Origin: Phlegmacium glaucopus
Lineage: Eukaryota > Basidiomycota > Agaricomycetes > Agaricales > Cortinariaceae
Reading direction: 5' to 3'
Assembly (NCBI GenBank): GCA_015039465.1
Contig: MU130662.1
Location: 38,975-66,441, forward strand
DNA: 27,467 bases
The notes under the pieces were generated by a model, which saw only the letters and a program-made list of their open reading frames with translations, ran no database searches and was not told where the DNA came from. Position 1 is the first letter of the stretch. Every line of letters starts with the position of its first letter. The translations under genes and the position numbers were made by a program. Shown here in pieces: positions 7,977 to 18,348 of the stretch.

Positions 7977-8378
7977 TGTTACAACTTCGAACAGCTCAGA
8001 GGATTCTGGCTGTAAACAGTCGTATACGAGTTCGTTCGTTCATATGGTGAGCTCAGAAGAATACCAAGAGATAGTTCTCGAGGCAGCGTCTTAAGAGTTT
8101 GAGAGTGTCAAGAGCAAGGTAACCGCGGTTAAGGTCTCAAGAATTAGCTAAGATAATACAAGAGGGTAAATACGGTATTTATACTAATAAGGAGAGTTGT
8201 GCATATGGTGAGGTGTCCGCATGTAAAGCAATGTTGTGTGAGTATAAATAGGTGAAACGATGAAAGGAAAGAGGTAAACATGTGTAAGACGGATATGAAA
8301 AGTAGCAGTAGGAAAGCATGGATGTGAAACAGACATGTGTTCGGTGGTGATAAGAAAAAGAAAAAGAAGTTCGTAACA
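7977..8378 (-). repeat. Element B 5' LTR (402 bp)
   Basis: Begins TGTTACGAACTTC (8378) and ends GAAGTTGTAACA (7977) on the minus strand, giving imperfect terminal inverted repeats of about 12 bp and TG...CA ends. It contains TATAAATA (8183-8176, minus). Unrelated in sequence to element A's LTR apart from the opening TGTTAC. Confidence 0.9.
8176..8183 (-). promoter_or_regulatory. Element B LTR TATA box
   Basis: TATAAATA on the minus strand. The self-complementary segment TAGCTAATTCTT begins 33 nt downstream (8150), the same spacing as in element A. A second TATA-like string is present further upstream (CACCTATTTATACTC, near 8250) but has no such partner. Confidence 0.65.
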
Positions 8379-8383
8379 TGGAA

Positions 8384-10213
8384 TGTACAAAGTCAGAGTT
8401 GGGTCTAAATTCAGAGGTTGGATTGGAGTTTGGTTTGGGTTTGGGTTTGGGCCCGATCAGGAGTTGGTAGTTGGGTTGGAAATTGGGTGTCCCCTAACAG
8501 TCTGGTCATTTTTCTACATCCACTGGACTCTAACCAGACTTTGACTGGACTTCCACCAGACTTCCACCAGATTCTGGTGGAATTTTACCGGAGTCCATCA
8601 GAGTCTGGCCAGACAATGTGGGGGACTGTAAAATACACCTTATTTACTGTCAATCTTAAAACCCAAAAAAAAAGAAAATTTAGCAGAAAGTCAAAGAAAG
8701 GTGCACCTTTTAATGGAAACAGAACATGGTCTCCCTTTGAATCCTGGCATTCAACTCATAACTAAAAATAGATATCTGTTAGAGGACACTATGTAGGTAC
8801 ATACACAACACTTACTTACTCCATCACGACCTCTCACTAGTATGGTACACGGATGGTTACTAGTAGTGTATATGAATGTTCCCTAGTACTGTACCCACAT
8901 GCATCTCTGAGTAGATCCTTATCATACATTCCTACAAATGTGCCTTCTATATTTAATTCTTACATATGATTGTTATCAGGGCTTAGGGTAGTTACCTCAG
9001 TCCTTCTGTATATATGGTAGCAGGTGTCGTCCATAGACAACACCTTTGTATAAACTTGGTTACTGGCAATATCCATCTTCTAAGTCACAGTACTGTTCTA
9101 CCGGTATAGTTGACATCCCCTAACAATATCTCAAAAATTTGGTGTGAAGAGTATGATGCTAGTGGTGTGACAGATCCAACAATTTCTTCCTTGGTGGCCA
9201 AGTGAGCAGGGTTTTAATTTGTTGCTATAAAATTGGGTCAAAGATCCACTTTTATAACCCTTGGTTGATCCCAATGTATTCCTGAGGAAGTAAAATACAT
9301 CAGCTCTTGCTCATTCATTCAATCACCTACAAACAGCCTTACCTTACTTACATGACTGACATTTCAAGCACAGTACTTGGTGCTCTCCCCATTAAGGCCA
9401 AACTCTATTACAGTATACAATGGTGGACTGATGGTCACTGGCATACCTTGATGCACCTAACACTCAATTAGTGCTTAAAAGTCCAGTCTGGTCCAGTTGT
9501 TTAAGTAGACCAAGAGCAAGACTAGTGTACTGTCTATGTCAGTTCTAAGGCTGCATAAGATTGCATTGGACCACCTAAGACCAGTCTATGGGTCAGTCTT
9601 TGCAGTCATTCAACAGTCTGGAGTGATAATTGAAAAACCAGTTAAGATCAATAGAGACTGGACATATTGTGTTAAAAAATATTTTAGCTAGGCATCTAAC
9701 ATTTAAAATAAGCCCAAGAATGTAAAGATTAGTTGAGAATTGAGAAAACTACACTGTACTTACACAAATATACCATTTTACTGTAATTGTACAGTTATTG
9801 CAATAACATTTTCAAGTACAGTCAATATTTATATTCTTGGAGTTGTTTGATGATGGGAAAATTAGCAACAGAGGGTTGCCAGTTCTGACCAGTCTTTATA
9901 CTCAAAAATCAAAAAACTGGACCATTTTTCCTGTCTTTTAACCCAAGCACTACAGTGCTGGTCTGCCATCCTGGATGTCAGCTCCTGCAATGAGGATATA
10001 TGAAGAACAACACACACCCCCAAAGGGGGGTAAGGATAGCCCTTGTAGGCTCAGTTCAAATACCTTACTGTTAGTTACTCAAGAACACACTCCTGTGTGA
10101 AGGGATGCATGTCCTTATCAACCCTTACAACCCTAGCTTCAAACTAACATATAAATAACACTAACAGTGACACTAACCAAGTGCCAACCCAACCTGATCC
10201 TAACCAGATGCTT
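8384..10213. other. Gene-free CpG-void block with CAGTCTGG-type motifs
   Basis: No coding frame is supported. Left edge: a TTTGGG-rich tract (8430-8450), then GATCAGG (8455-8461) and TTGGGTTGG. Right edge: CCAACCCAACCTGATCC (10183-10200), roughly the inverse. Short motifs built on GTCTGG/CCAGAC and CCAGTC/GACTGG cluster at 8495-8615, 9480-9660 and 9880-9975. I count no CpG at all from 9104 to 10213. This suggests a non-autonomous, subterminally repetitive DNA element that was later invaded by the solo LTR at 8777-9125. No target duplication was found, so the boundaries are approximate. Confidence 0.45.
8777..9125. repeat. Solo LTR (349 bp), TSD ATATC
   Basis: Starts TGTTAGAGGACAC and ends CATCCCCTAACA, giving TG...CA ends with the inverted repeat TGTTAGRGGA. 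It is flanked by ATATC at 8772-8776 and 9126-9130. No internal coding sequence or second LTR. The family is unknown; orientation cannot be settled from the ends. The string TGTCCCCTAACA at 8488-8499 resembles its right end. Confidence 0.85.
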
Positions 10214-12956
10214 CGGAGTGTCAAAATCATTTGAATGCCGAGATCCGGCATGTAATTTGATGGGAGATCAATGATGTCTCACTTTTTGATGGCGATTTTA
10301 GTGGGAGTTGCAACCAACTACCTGCGGAACACATCTCGATACTCACTTCCGCTGGACTCCCAGCACCAGATCCCTTCTGGTCAGTTCTGCATAGTATTGT
10401 AGGGTGAACGATCCATATATCAATGTGAGTTTATTAAATTTCATTACTCCCATGTGAGATGCGCTGACACTTCCATGGTGACACAGCACTCTCAGAATAT
10501 CTAGAGAATTATTTGTCGAACTATGGCTGGTGCAGTGGAATTCAGAGTTTTGCGGGTCTTTTTATTTAAGCACCATTGATATTTATTTCCGTCCGTGAAA
10601 CAGAAGACTCAGGTGAAGCCCAGAGCTGAACTGGTATTAATTAACTTGAATGTAATGTCGATACTAATATTTCATCTTACCCACCTTAGAGATGCGATCT
10701 TCACGGTCGTGAAAATAAAGTAGAACTCGTAACGATGCCAAGCAGCTCGGAAATACAACGGGTTTGTCCTTCGCTTTGAGCAATGTGACCATTCCTTGTC
10801 CACTGGCAGATACGCAACATGCCCGCAAAAACCTTCCATTGATCACACCTGATGAACAACTCAATCACCTGCTGTGGTCGGCCGAATCCTAACAATGATA
10901 GGCTGAACTTTTTCCTAGCTTCGTCCTTTCTTCCACCACTTTTACCTCCGAGTTGACCCACTCGCCAACAGCCCCCAATTTGACAAGATTACAATATAGT
11001 TAGTCCCTCCACGATGAGGCACAACCCTGGTCACTGGGTCCACTGCACCATAGTAAGCAAAATCACAGTAATCTACTAATAGTCGTGGTAGTATCCACGC
11101 GTTAACACTGTGGCGTCGTGGTTTGTGAAACAGTACCCGGGGCCAACTTCTCAGAACTCATAGTCCCAAACTGAGAACTAGATAGCAGTCTCATGCCATA
11201 TTGTCCGATTCTGCTCCTTCAAGTTCGGCCAGAATGTCTGTAAATTGGTGGAGTTCAGGTTTTGTTCCCATGGTATTCCATAAACTTACGGCCCACCCAC
11301 CCCAGGTTGACTAATGATTTTTGGTGTCAACTTTTTTTTCTGAGTTCGGTTCACAGGAATATGGCCGGCCAATCATTCTCTTTCGCGTTTCACCCGCATC
11401 ATGATTTCTACTTTCGCCCACCAACTCTCAGGCGTGTTACAGTTCCTATGCACAGTGCCACAATGGGACAAAAACATTTCATGCCGAAATATGTTTAGAG
11501 CTGTCTGTGTAGTATGTACAGCTTTTGTGCCAAGGAGTGGTTAGTGATATTGAGGTAAACTTCATCAACGGGATTTTAAAATGATGCCCTCCCATCATGA
11601 TTCATTTACTGCTAGTGAATACTCTGAGCCACACGGACTCCGTGAAACGGATTAACCTCAAACGCTACATCGAGACCTCGATATGCGCTTGGTTTTGATC
11701 TCTTCTTGCGTGAACTACGGGATCTGAATTCGAAACTGACGGCGGCGGACGCCTGTTAAGTTAGACTGCCACAATTCGGCTTTTGATTTATGGCGACCAG
11801 GGTTGTAGGTAACATTCTAAGACTAAGGATGATTACTATCGCTCGACGGTGACTTTAGGTCTTAATAATAAATGACTCAGGAAAGATGATAGAGTGACCA
11901 ACGAGCATGTGGATACTAGGACAGATTGCGTAAATATTCAAGCCACAAAAATGTTTAATAACCCACTGCCTCCCACTGCTCGCGACAATGACTCCACAAA
12001 AGACCCTCATATACTTTCTTACTGGTGCACGACAATTTACAAAAGGTTTCCCATGTTTGCGCGCATTGCCATGATTGCGTCGGAAGGTGTGAAACATCCT
12101 TCGGCGGAGTTAGACCGGTGACCGTCTGTATATGAATGTGTCGAAGATGAACCTGTCGATTCTCGTATTCAGGCTGGTCACAACAACTCCTTAGAGATAC
12201 TAAGACTTAACAATTTTTTCAACACTAAGGTTGACATCGTTTCATAACTTGGCACTACCTTGGCAATAGCAGAAGATGCCAAGGGCGTGTCCTTGGCATC
12301 TTCGTAGTCTCGTTCCACGTCTGCTTCTTTTGAGCCTTGGCATCTTCGGGTTCTGGATATAGTCCAGTATTACCAAATCAGGAAGGTGATTATGTTTTTT
12401 TTGTGAGAAGTCGGTTTCTGGAAATCGGTGTTAACGTTCATATTGCTCACAAATATCTCATGGCACGTCTCAGATTGAGAAAAAAGTTGCACACTTGGTG
12501 GCTCTACGCTTGGTAGCTCCACATAGCTCCTGATTGAATCGAGGTACATAAATGCAGTGGATTGTTCCATCCTGGAGTTCCCCCGTATCCACTCTTTCCT
12601 TCAAGCTACGAGTAGTGCGATCGGCCTTGTCATAACACATCACTATTGCAAATGGGCATATCACTAACCGAGACATGTACGTCTGCGCGAGGTAGCAAGG
12701 GAGAGGAGAGGACAAGCAAAGACAAACACCCGACAAGGAGATTTCAGAATTTAAGTTTCAACAGTCAGTGCGTGCCTTATTACAACCAGGCTTGCTTCTG
12801 CACTATCACTCACTGGGCTCCAGTCTTATCTCAAGCTCCACAAATATCTCGGTGCCCACCTCTGCCAGATTTTCTCAATTAACGTCCCTTGAAGACCCGG
12901 CCGGGGGTATCGATAAGACCGAAGGATTTACCAGTTCACTAGTGGACCATTCTGTA
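10214..12956. other. Intergenic region without supported gene
   Basis: Normal CpG content resumes at 10214. Short open frames on both strands (e.g. minus 10664-10961, plus 11262-11498) show no recognisable domain or splice pattern. Minor structures: a C5-AAA-G6 palindrome just upstream at 10016-10031 and a 13-bp hairpin at 12272-12303. The proximal promoter of the APH-like gene should lie in the last few hundred bases, but no clear TATA box is seen there. Confidence 0.5.
12272..12303. repeat. Perfect 13-bp inverted repeat with 6-nt loop, plus third arm
   Basis: GAAGATGCCAAGG, loop GCGTGT, CCTTGGCATCTTC. A third exact copy of the right arm follows at 12335-12347. No T-tract follows and no gene ends here, so this is not a bacterial-type terminator. 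It could be part of a small repeat or a structured RNA. Confidence 0.7.
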
Positions 12957-15140
12957 ATGCGTCAGGATGGTAACAAGCTTTTCGTAATACCAAACGACGA
13001 CGAACCTCTTGCTGCCAACGGCTCTGCTTTACTGCGGCGACCCCTTCTGCAATGGGACTGGGAGATCGAACACGCTGATCGAAAGAAAGAACGGAAGGCT
13101 GATGCAGCTTTACATGGTGCCACCCCCTTCGAGGTCGACAGAAGAGTCTTGAAGGATGTTGTGCGGGAGAAGATGGGTGTTGACGTTGGCCGAATTACAT
13201 TCCTGAGCGCTGGTGAGTGTCCGGGGTTTCGCAATGCCGGCATAGATTGTCGCTGACAGATGTGAACACATGAAGGGACTTTTCATAAGGTGCATTTTTA
13301 ACCCACCGCAGTGTCTTCTTTTACTGATAACTATTTTCATCATCATCATCCAGGCTTATCTTGTAACGCTTGTCGATCACGTCGAACTCGTGGCACGAGT
13401 TGCGCGTCGATTTATGCCACGAATGAAGACAGAATCTGAAGTCGCTACCATCAACTATCTACGTCAGAAAACCAACGTTCCTGTTCCTACAATCTACCAC
13501 TACGACTCGAACCCTTACAACCGATTAGGAGGCGAGTGGATTTTGATGTCCAAAGTATGTTTTGGCGTTATTCACATAGATGATGGAGCATGTTTTTGAT
13601 TATCTCGTGATCTCAGGCACCGGGAATTCCACTTTCGCAAGTTTATCATGGGCTTGCTTACAATAACTTGGTGAAGCTGCTCAAGAACCTGGCAGCTATT
13701 ATTATACCTATTTTTTCCCATCGATTCACAGAGATTGGATCCTTATACTTTGGACCCAATCCACGACTGACCTTGTCATCAAGGGTCCAAACCCCAAAAG
13801 CTTTTCCAGACCTGTACTCCGCCTTCCCATTCTCACCCACTCTTGCTATGTCCAATTTTACCAATGTCACCCCAAAACCCTCGACTTCCTGTGTGCCCAT
13901 TTTACAATCTACCATGCGAGAATATCACATTGGTCCTATTATTTCCTGGCCATTCTTTGGATCGAACCGAGGCGAATTGACCCATCCTGATGAATTGAAT
14001 CGTGGCCCGTGGCCCACTGCGGAATCCTATCTCGCTTCCTGTGCTGAACGTGAAATCAACGGCGTAATCCGGGAGAATGAGGGCAAGTCCGCTCCGCATC
14101 GCCTTCATCTGGATCCCGATGAAATTATTTCATCCCGGCATCATCGGTTACGCGCTGTACCCGGAGACGAGAGTGACGATAGTGACGAGTGGAACTTGGA
14201 AGAAAGCGAAGATGAATGGGAGGGACCTGGTGACGCCATGTACCGCGATTATAGGAGGATGCAGAGGAGTACGTTCCTTGTGGCTCATACGAAGCAGCGA
14301 GAAGACGCTGTCCGGAAAGAGATGGGAAGGTGGATGAACGTGATGGATCATTTAGTGAAAGAGGTCAAGAAAGGCAGTGGAGATGACGAGTTTGGATTAG
14401 ATTGTCACGACTTGAGCTTGGAGAATATATTTGTGGATGAAAATGACAACACTACAATCGTGAGTATCCTTCTATAATTAATTCCTCACTTGGATTGACC
14501 GCATTTAAATTATCAGACAAGTATCATTGACTGGGAGTCTACAACAACACGGCCACTCTGGGCATGCGCTCACGTACCCCCTTTCCTTCAAAATAGCCCT
14601 TTTGTCTCAAAACTATTTCGAGAAATCGTCGCCCAGCTCCCATCTGACCCCACCGTCAACGTCCAACTCCCTAAAGCAGACAAATCCGTCGACCTCGCCT
14701 CTCTCTGTCGTGAATGGCTGTACTATGAGAATGCTGGCACCCGGCTACGCATGGCTCACCGATGTGTGGAATGGGACGGATGGGAGGAAGGATTGGTTGA
14801 TAGTATACTTGGCCCAGAGGAATTCGAACACGAGTGGTACAAGGTCAGCTCTGTGGATCAAGATACTCTGCGAGCTACGGTCGGTTCTCCACGGGCTGCA
14901 GACAACCATTCACTTGGGACGTCAACAGAAAAATATAAGGTCCCGCATGTCGGCGTCAGTCTGAGTAGGATCGTGAAGATTTCGTCAAAGATTCCTTTGT
15001 TGCAGGAGCAGGAGAAGGAGCAAATGTTGAATACAACAGGGGATATATGTGGCGGGCGGGGCGGTGAGCTTGGAAGGCGATTGGAAGCATGGTTGACGGT
15101 GAACGGAAATGGAAACGGTTATGCAGATCCTGAGGGATGA
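12957..15140 (+). CDS. APH/choline-kinase-fold phosphotransferase-like protein (five exons)
   Basis: Model: 12957-13212, 13276-13289, 13354-13554, 13617-14459, 14517-15140; 645 residues, all junctions GT-AG and in phase. The glycine loop GTFHK (residues 86-90) comes entirely from the 14-nt second exon and runs on to AYLVTLVDHVELVARVARRF, the nucleotide-binding beta strands. Residues 438 and before: CHDLSLENIFVDEND, the catalytic loop (Asp422, Asn427 equivalents of HxDxxxxN). IIDWE (Asp443) is the metal-binding motif, followed by RPLWACAHVP, typical of fungal APH-like proteins. The family phosphorylates small molecules or proteins, but the substrate here is unknown. An acidic insert (DESDDSDEWNLEESEDEW) lies between lobe and catalytic loop. 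The start is the first in-frame ATG; the frame is open further upstream to 12768, so an earlier exon is possible. Confidence 0.85.
13276..13289 (+). other. 14-nt microexon of the APH-like gene
   Basis: Sequence GGACTTTTCATAAG between introns 13213-13275 and 13290-13353. With the last G of exon 1 it encodes GTFHK and restores phase (1+14 nt = 5 codons). The downstream intron has a good branch-point-like TTACTGATAACT. Without it, no GT-AG pair near the exon 1 boundary gives the AYLVTL frame. Confidence 0.8.
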
Positions 15141-16276
15141 CGAGCGGAAAGTTGGACGTTGAAGGGCACATGAGTTGTTCTGTACCTTCCTCTGCGAAGT
15201 GGTGAGAGTTTACACACCTTTTCCTGTTTGCGGAGATGTGGTGTATATCTTATAAGCTCGTTAATCCTTGCATTTTTATTATTATAGAGATGAACCATGA
15301 TTGATCACTTTTCCTTTTTTTTTTGTTGATTATGATTGATAACAATCATCATAATTTTGTATAAAAGCTATTTCAGTATGGTTGAACGTTCTTTTTACTA
15401 TCTACCAGTCATCACCTATTACTTTTTTTTCTTCTACTCTCTGCAATTGTATACATGGATCCATTCATTCTGAATCGCACTTGACTAGGATGTTTGACTT
15501 GGTCTTTAATCATTCTTGAATTGACTTATTTATTCATTTTGGCTTGCAATTGAACTCTCTCTCAACCACAGGTTTCGGTATTCGTTGGCGTAGTTTTCTT
15601 CGAACAAACTATCCAGTCTCACAGTTCCGTGAACGATTAGTCTCTCTATACTTACATTAATTCAGTGGGTCTCCTATGGTCTCAAGTGGAAGACTTCCCG
15701 TAGAATTTCAAACCGAGAGATTTTCCATCAACCCTGGGCATGTGGCCAATTTGAAACGGCTGGTCACTTGCCTCGGATTTTGTCACACTTCTTCAAGCAT
15801 CGAACGCTTGATAGGATTTTTAAGCTGGTCATCTAGTACTAGCTTGAGCAAACACAGCCTCTCTAAATCGTCGCTATTGTTCTCTGTGTCTCTTCTGGAT
15901 GTTGCATATTCACTTCCCTCCCAGACAGGTGAATAAGTTGTGAGAAGGGTCAGCGAGGTATCGATTCCCCGGGCCTATCGTTTTTCCATCCCATTCATTC
16001 TCCTTGGATGGACTCTAGTGCTTCTGATGCATCGCATGCCACCAAATGAAGTCGATGAATGTGGATGAGGTTCGACACCAGATGGACCACGGAAATGATA
16101 TGAATTGTCGACGGAGAATGTTTGGCGATGTCAAGCTTGGTGTTTTGACTCCGAATTGTCTTCAGCCGTAACCCTCTTGTTTGATGCTCTTGTGGTGTTG
16201 CGTTGACGCTGGGTTCCAACCCGAATAAAAACAATAGTACTGCGAAATGGAACAGAAGTTCTAGCAACATTCAGCC
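15141..16276. other. Intergenic region without supported gene
   Basis: A/T-rich 3' flank of the APH-like gene (15230-15450, with T8-T11 runs and TATTATTATAG), then unassigned sequence. The N-terminal half of the POB3 relic that follows was looked for here and not recognised. Confidence 0.5.
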
Positions 16277-17470
16277 ATAATTGGTATTGACGACTCGAGG
16301 ACGGTAAGATATGGACATATTCGCAGATTTCTTGATTTTACGAGGAAAACCCCATGATTTCAAGCTCATTTTTCAATCCATTGCTCGGCACTTCCTGTTA
16401 TCAAAGAATGACCAACATGTTCTATTCATCGTACGTTTTCTCTTTCAAACCGCTCGCAAACATCGACTAAGCGTCGAAATCCAGTTGGGTTTGAGCACGC
16501 CCATCCGACAGGGTCAGGCCTTGTATCAATTTCTGGTGATGCAGTTCACGCGAGAAGAGGAGATCACCGCAGAGCGAGTAAGTGTTTATGAAATGCAGAG
16601 GGAAATTGTCAATCTTATTTACTTCAGTGAGGACATTGCTAAATACGACAAATCGAAGAAGAATTACAAAGATCCAACATACGAATTCGTATCCAGCAAT
16701 GTCCGGGCTTTGGCTGGCAATAAAATATTTGGTTCAGCAAGTTTCCCAAGGTTTGTCCGCCTTTAATTAGGTGTAGCCGAAGCATAATACCCGTTTTTCT
16801 AGCCGAGACGGACACTCAAGTTTCAAAGCTAACCTCAAACCCATTCGGGGCGATAAAGATACATATTCTTCGTCTCCAAACGACCGACTCTGATCGAGAT
16901 CAACGACATCCACCAAGTGATCTTCTCTCGTGTGGGTGCCGGCGAAGGAGCCTCAACTGGACGAACCTTCGACCTTAAGATCGTCACTAAGAGTGGTCTA
17001 GAACACAATTTACATCAGCTACCGAGGCGTATTTGAAGGATAAAAAGATGAGGATGAAGAATGATACAGTAACCCGCCGCCGATTTATTGCAGTTGCCGG
17101 CGATGACGACGACGGTACTAGCGATGGTTAGTGTTCCTTTACTTATGATCTTTTCTTTCTTAGATCCTGATGTTGCGACTTTAAAGCCTCCGGCTCTGAT
17201 TCTGGATCCCCGAGTGATAGCGATTCCTCCGGTGCTAAGACAGCGTCGGACGCTAGTGGAGATATTGAAGATGGAGCCACAACAGACAAACCTAAGCCAA
17301 GACCGAAACCCAAACTCAAGGCTTCTGCTTCTGCTGCTAGTTCTTCAACAAACCGAAATCAACGTCCAAGAAGATGAAGAACGATGACGACGATGTGATG
17401 GATGTCGACAATGACATCGCCCGAAGCTGAAGTTGAGCCCCCCCAAAAGGAGTTGAAGAAGACGGATTAA
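16277..17470 (+). pseudogene. POB3: POB3 (FACT complex subunit) relic, N-terminally truncated
   Basis: Homologous to the POB3/SSRP1 middle domain and acidic tail: TTRGR*DMDIFADFLILRG (the stop replaces Tyr of RGRYD), IARHFLLSKNDQHVLFI, intron 16431-16484, LGLSTPIRQGQALYQFLV, QFTREEEITAE, intron 16578-16627, DIAKYDKSKKNYKDPTYEFV, ALAGNKIFGSASFP, intron 16751-16802, RDGHSSFKANLKPI, then a small frame-shifting deletion, YIFFVSKRPTLIEINDIHQV, IFSRVGAGEGASTGRTFDLK, a second frameshift, AYLKDKKMRMKNDTVT, DDDDGTSDG, intron, and an S/D-rich tail (SDSGSPSDSDSSGA). The SSrecog N-terminal half is absent. Retained introns show a DNA-level duplicate, not a retrocopy. Functional POB3, a histone chaperone partner of Spt16, must be elsewhere in the genome. 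Confidence 0.88.
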
Positions 17471-18348
17471 TGTTGTCTTTCGTATCCTTGTTTCGCATCT
17501 TCCGGCCACTGTCTGGCGTCAGAAGGAGGAACATTACTTGCTTTCTGTACCTTTCCCGCGACGTACAACCTCTCACGTTTTAGATCTTACTTCTAATGCA
17601 TCTTTTTTGTATCTTCAACCACGGCGGGCCCGGCGCACAGCCTTTGTCTATATACAGCAGTAGAATAATGAGAGAATAAGTCAACATAAATCAGAAGGTA
17701 GTACTTGGTTCAAAAGAGCTAAGTACTAAGTAGAAGCCGCCTTCAAGATTTAAATTGGATGCATGCCGGGGTGGCCAACTTCTACCGTTCTCTCCAAGAA
17801 CTATTTAGCTACGGTACCTGTCCTTTTTGCTGGACTCCTTCTGTGCTAGTTTTTCTTACTTTGACTGGTTTCCAAAAGGCTTTTTGAGTACAATGGTTTG
17901 ATTCATAATTGGAGGAATGGACGGAAATTGCATCGTGTTGTTTGTCTGCTGAAGGATACAGAAAACATATCCGGCAGCACTGAAGGATCTACGAGAGGGC
18001 GAAAAGATACAAGATGGATAGTGGAAGAATTTAGAGACACAATGGGTGACTTCCCATTTAGATGCGACAATGAAGTAGCACTGGGTAGAGGTTAAGTCAT
18101 TCTTCAGATGCAGATTAACCTTTAAGTTGGTGACAAATAAAGTATAGGGAGTCCAAACGAACCAAACAATTAGAGAACAGGGAGAGACAAATTTCTGGAG
18201 CAAGGGCAATACAAACAACCTTGAGGATTGGGAGGACTTGAGGAGAAACCTAAGGAAGACCGGGGTAACATTTGGAGCAAAGTCCGTGCTTATATAATCA
18301 AGAGCGTCTTCATTCTTGCCCTCATCACCCACCTTGATCTTCAACGAT
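17471..18348. other. Intergenic region and NLR promoter
   Basis: No supported gene. The plus-strand frame at 17898-18095 and the antisense frame at 17856-18566 have no recognisable features. The segment ends in the NLR promoter with the TATA box at 18291. Confidence 0.5.
18291..18297 (+). promoter_or_regulatory. TATA box upstream of NLR gene
   Basis: TATATAA, 52 bp before the chosen ATG at 18349, a plausible distance for a short 5' leader in a fungal gene. Confidence 0.55.

Larger units (their letters stand above)
2911..8378 (-). mobile_element. Element B: Ty3/gypsy LTR retrotransposon, degenerate and interrupted
   Basis: Order on the minus strand: 5' LTR (8378-7977), a 195-nt leader, gag (7781-6774), then protease, reverse transcriptase, RNase H and integrase down to 2911. 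Protease-RT-RH-IN order is the Ty3/gypsy signature. The 3' end, including any chromodomain and the 3' LTR, lies beyond element A, outside the window. The flank right of the 5' LTR is TGGAA (8379-8383). Damage: a plus-strand solo LTR in the integrase (3443-4022), element A inserted at 2910/2911, six in-frame TGA stops and at least one frameshift in RNase H. It is therefore not autonomous. Confidence 0.93.

Noticed and set aside
10016..10031. C5-AAA-G6 palindrome as a terminator
   Set aside because: No gene ends nearby, the loop is only 3 nt and no T-tract follows; treated as incidental.
10664..10961. Overlapping minus frames of 66 and 86 residues
   Set aside because: Some stretches look protein-like (LFIRCDQWKVFAGMLRICQW) but no family, splice pattern or start context supports a gene.
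15995..16270. 91-residue minus frame with a signal-peptide-like start (MLLELLFHFAVLLFLFGL)
   Set aside because: The hydrophobic start overlaps the upstream edge of the POB3 relic on the other strand; no domain, no introns, no repeats; likely chance.
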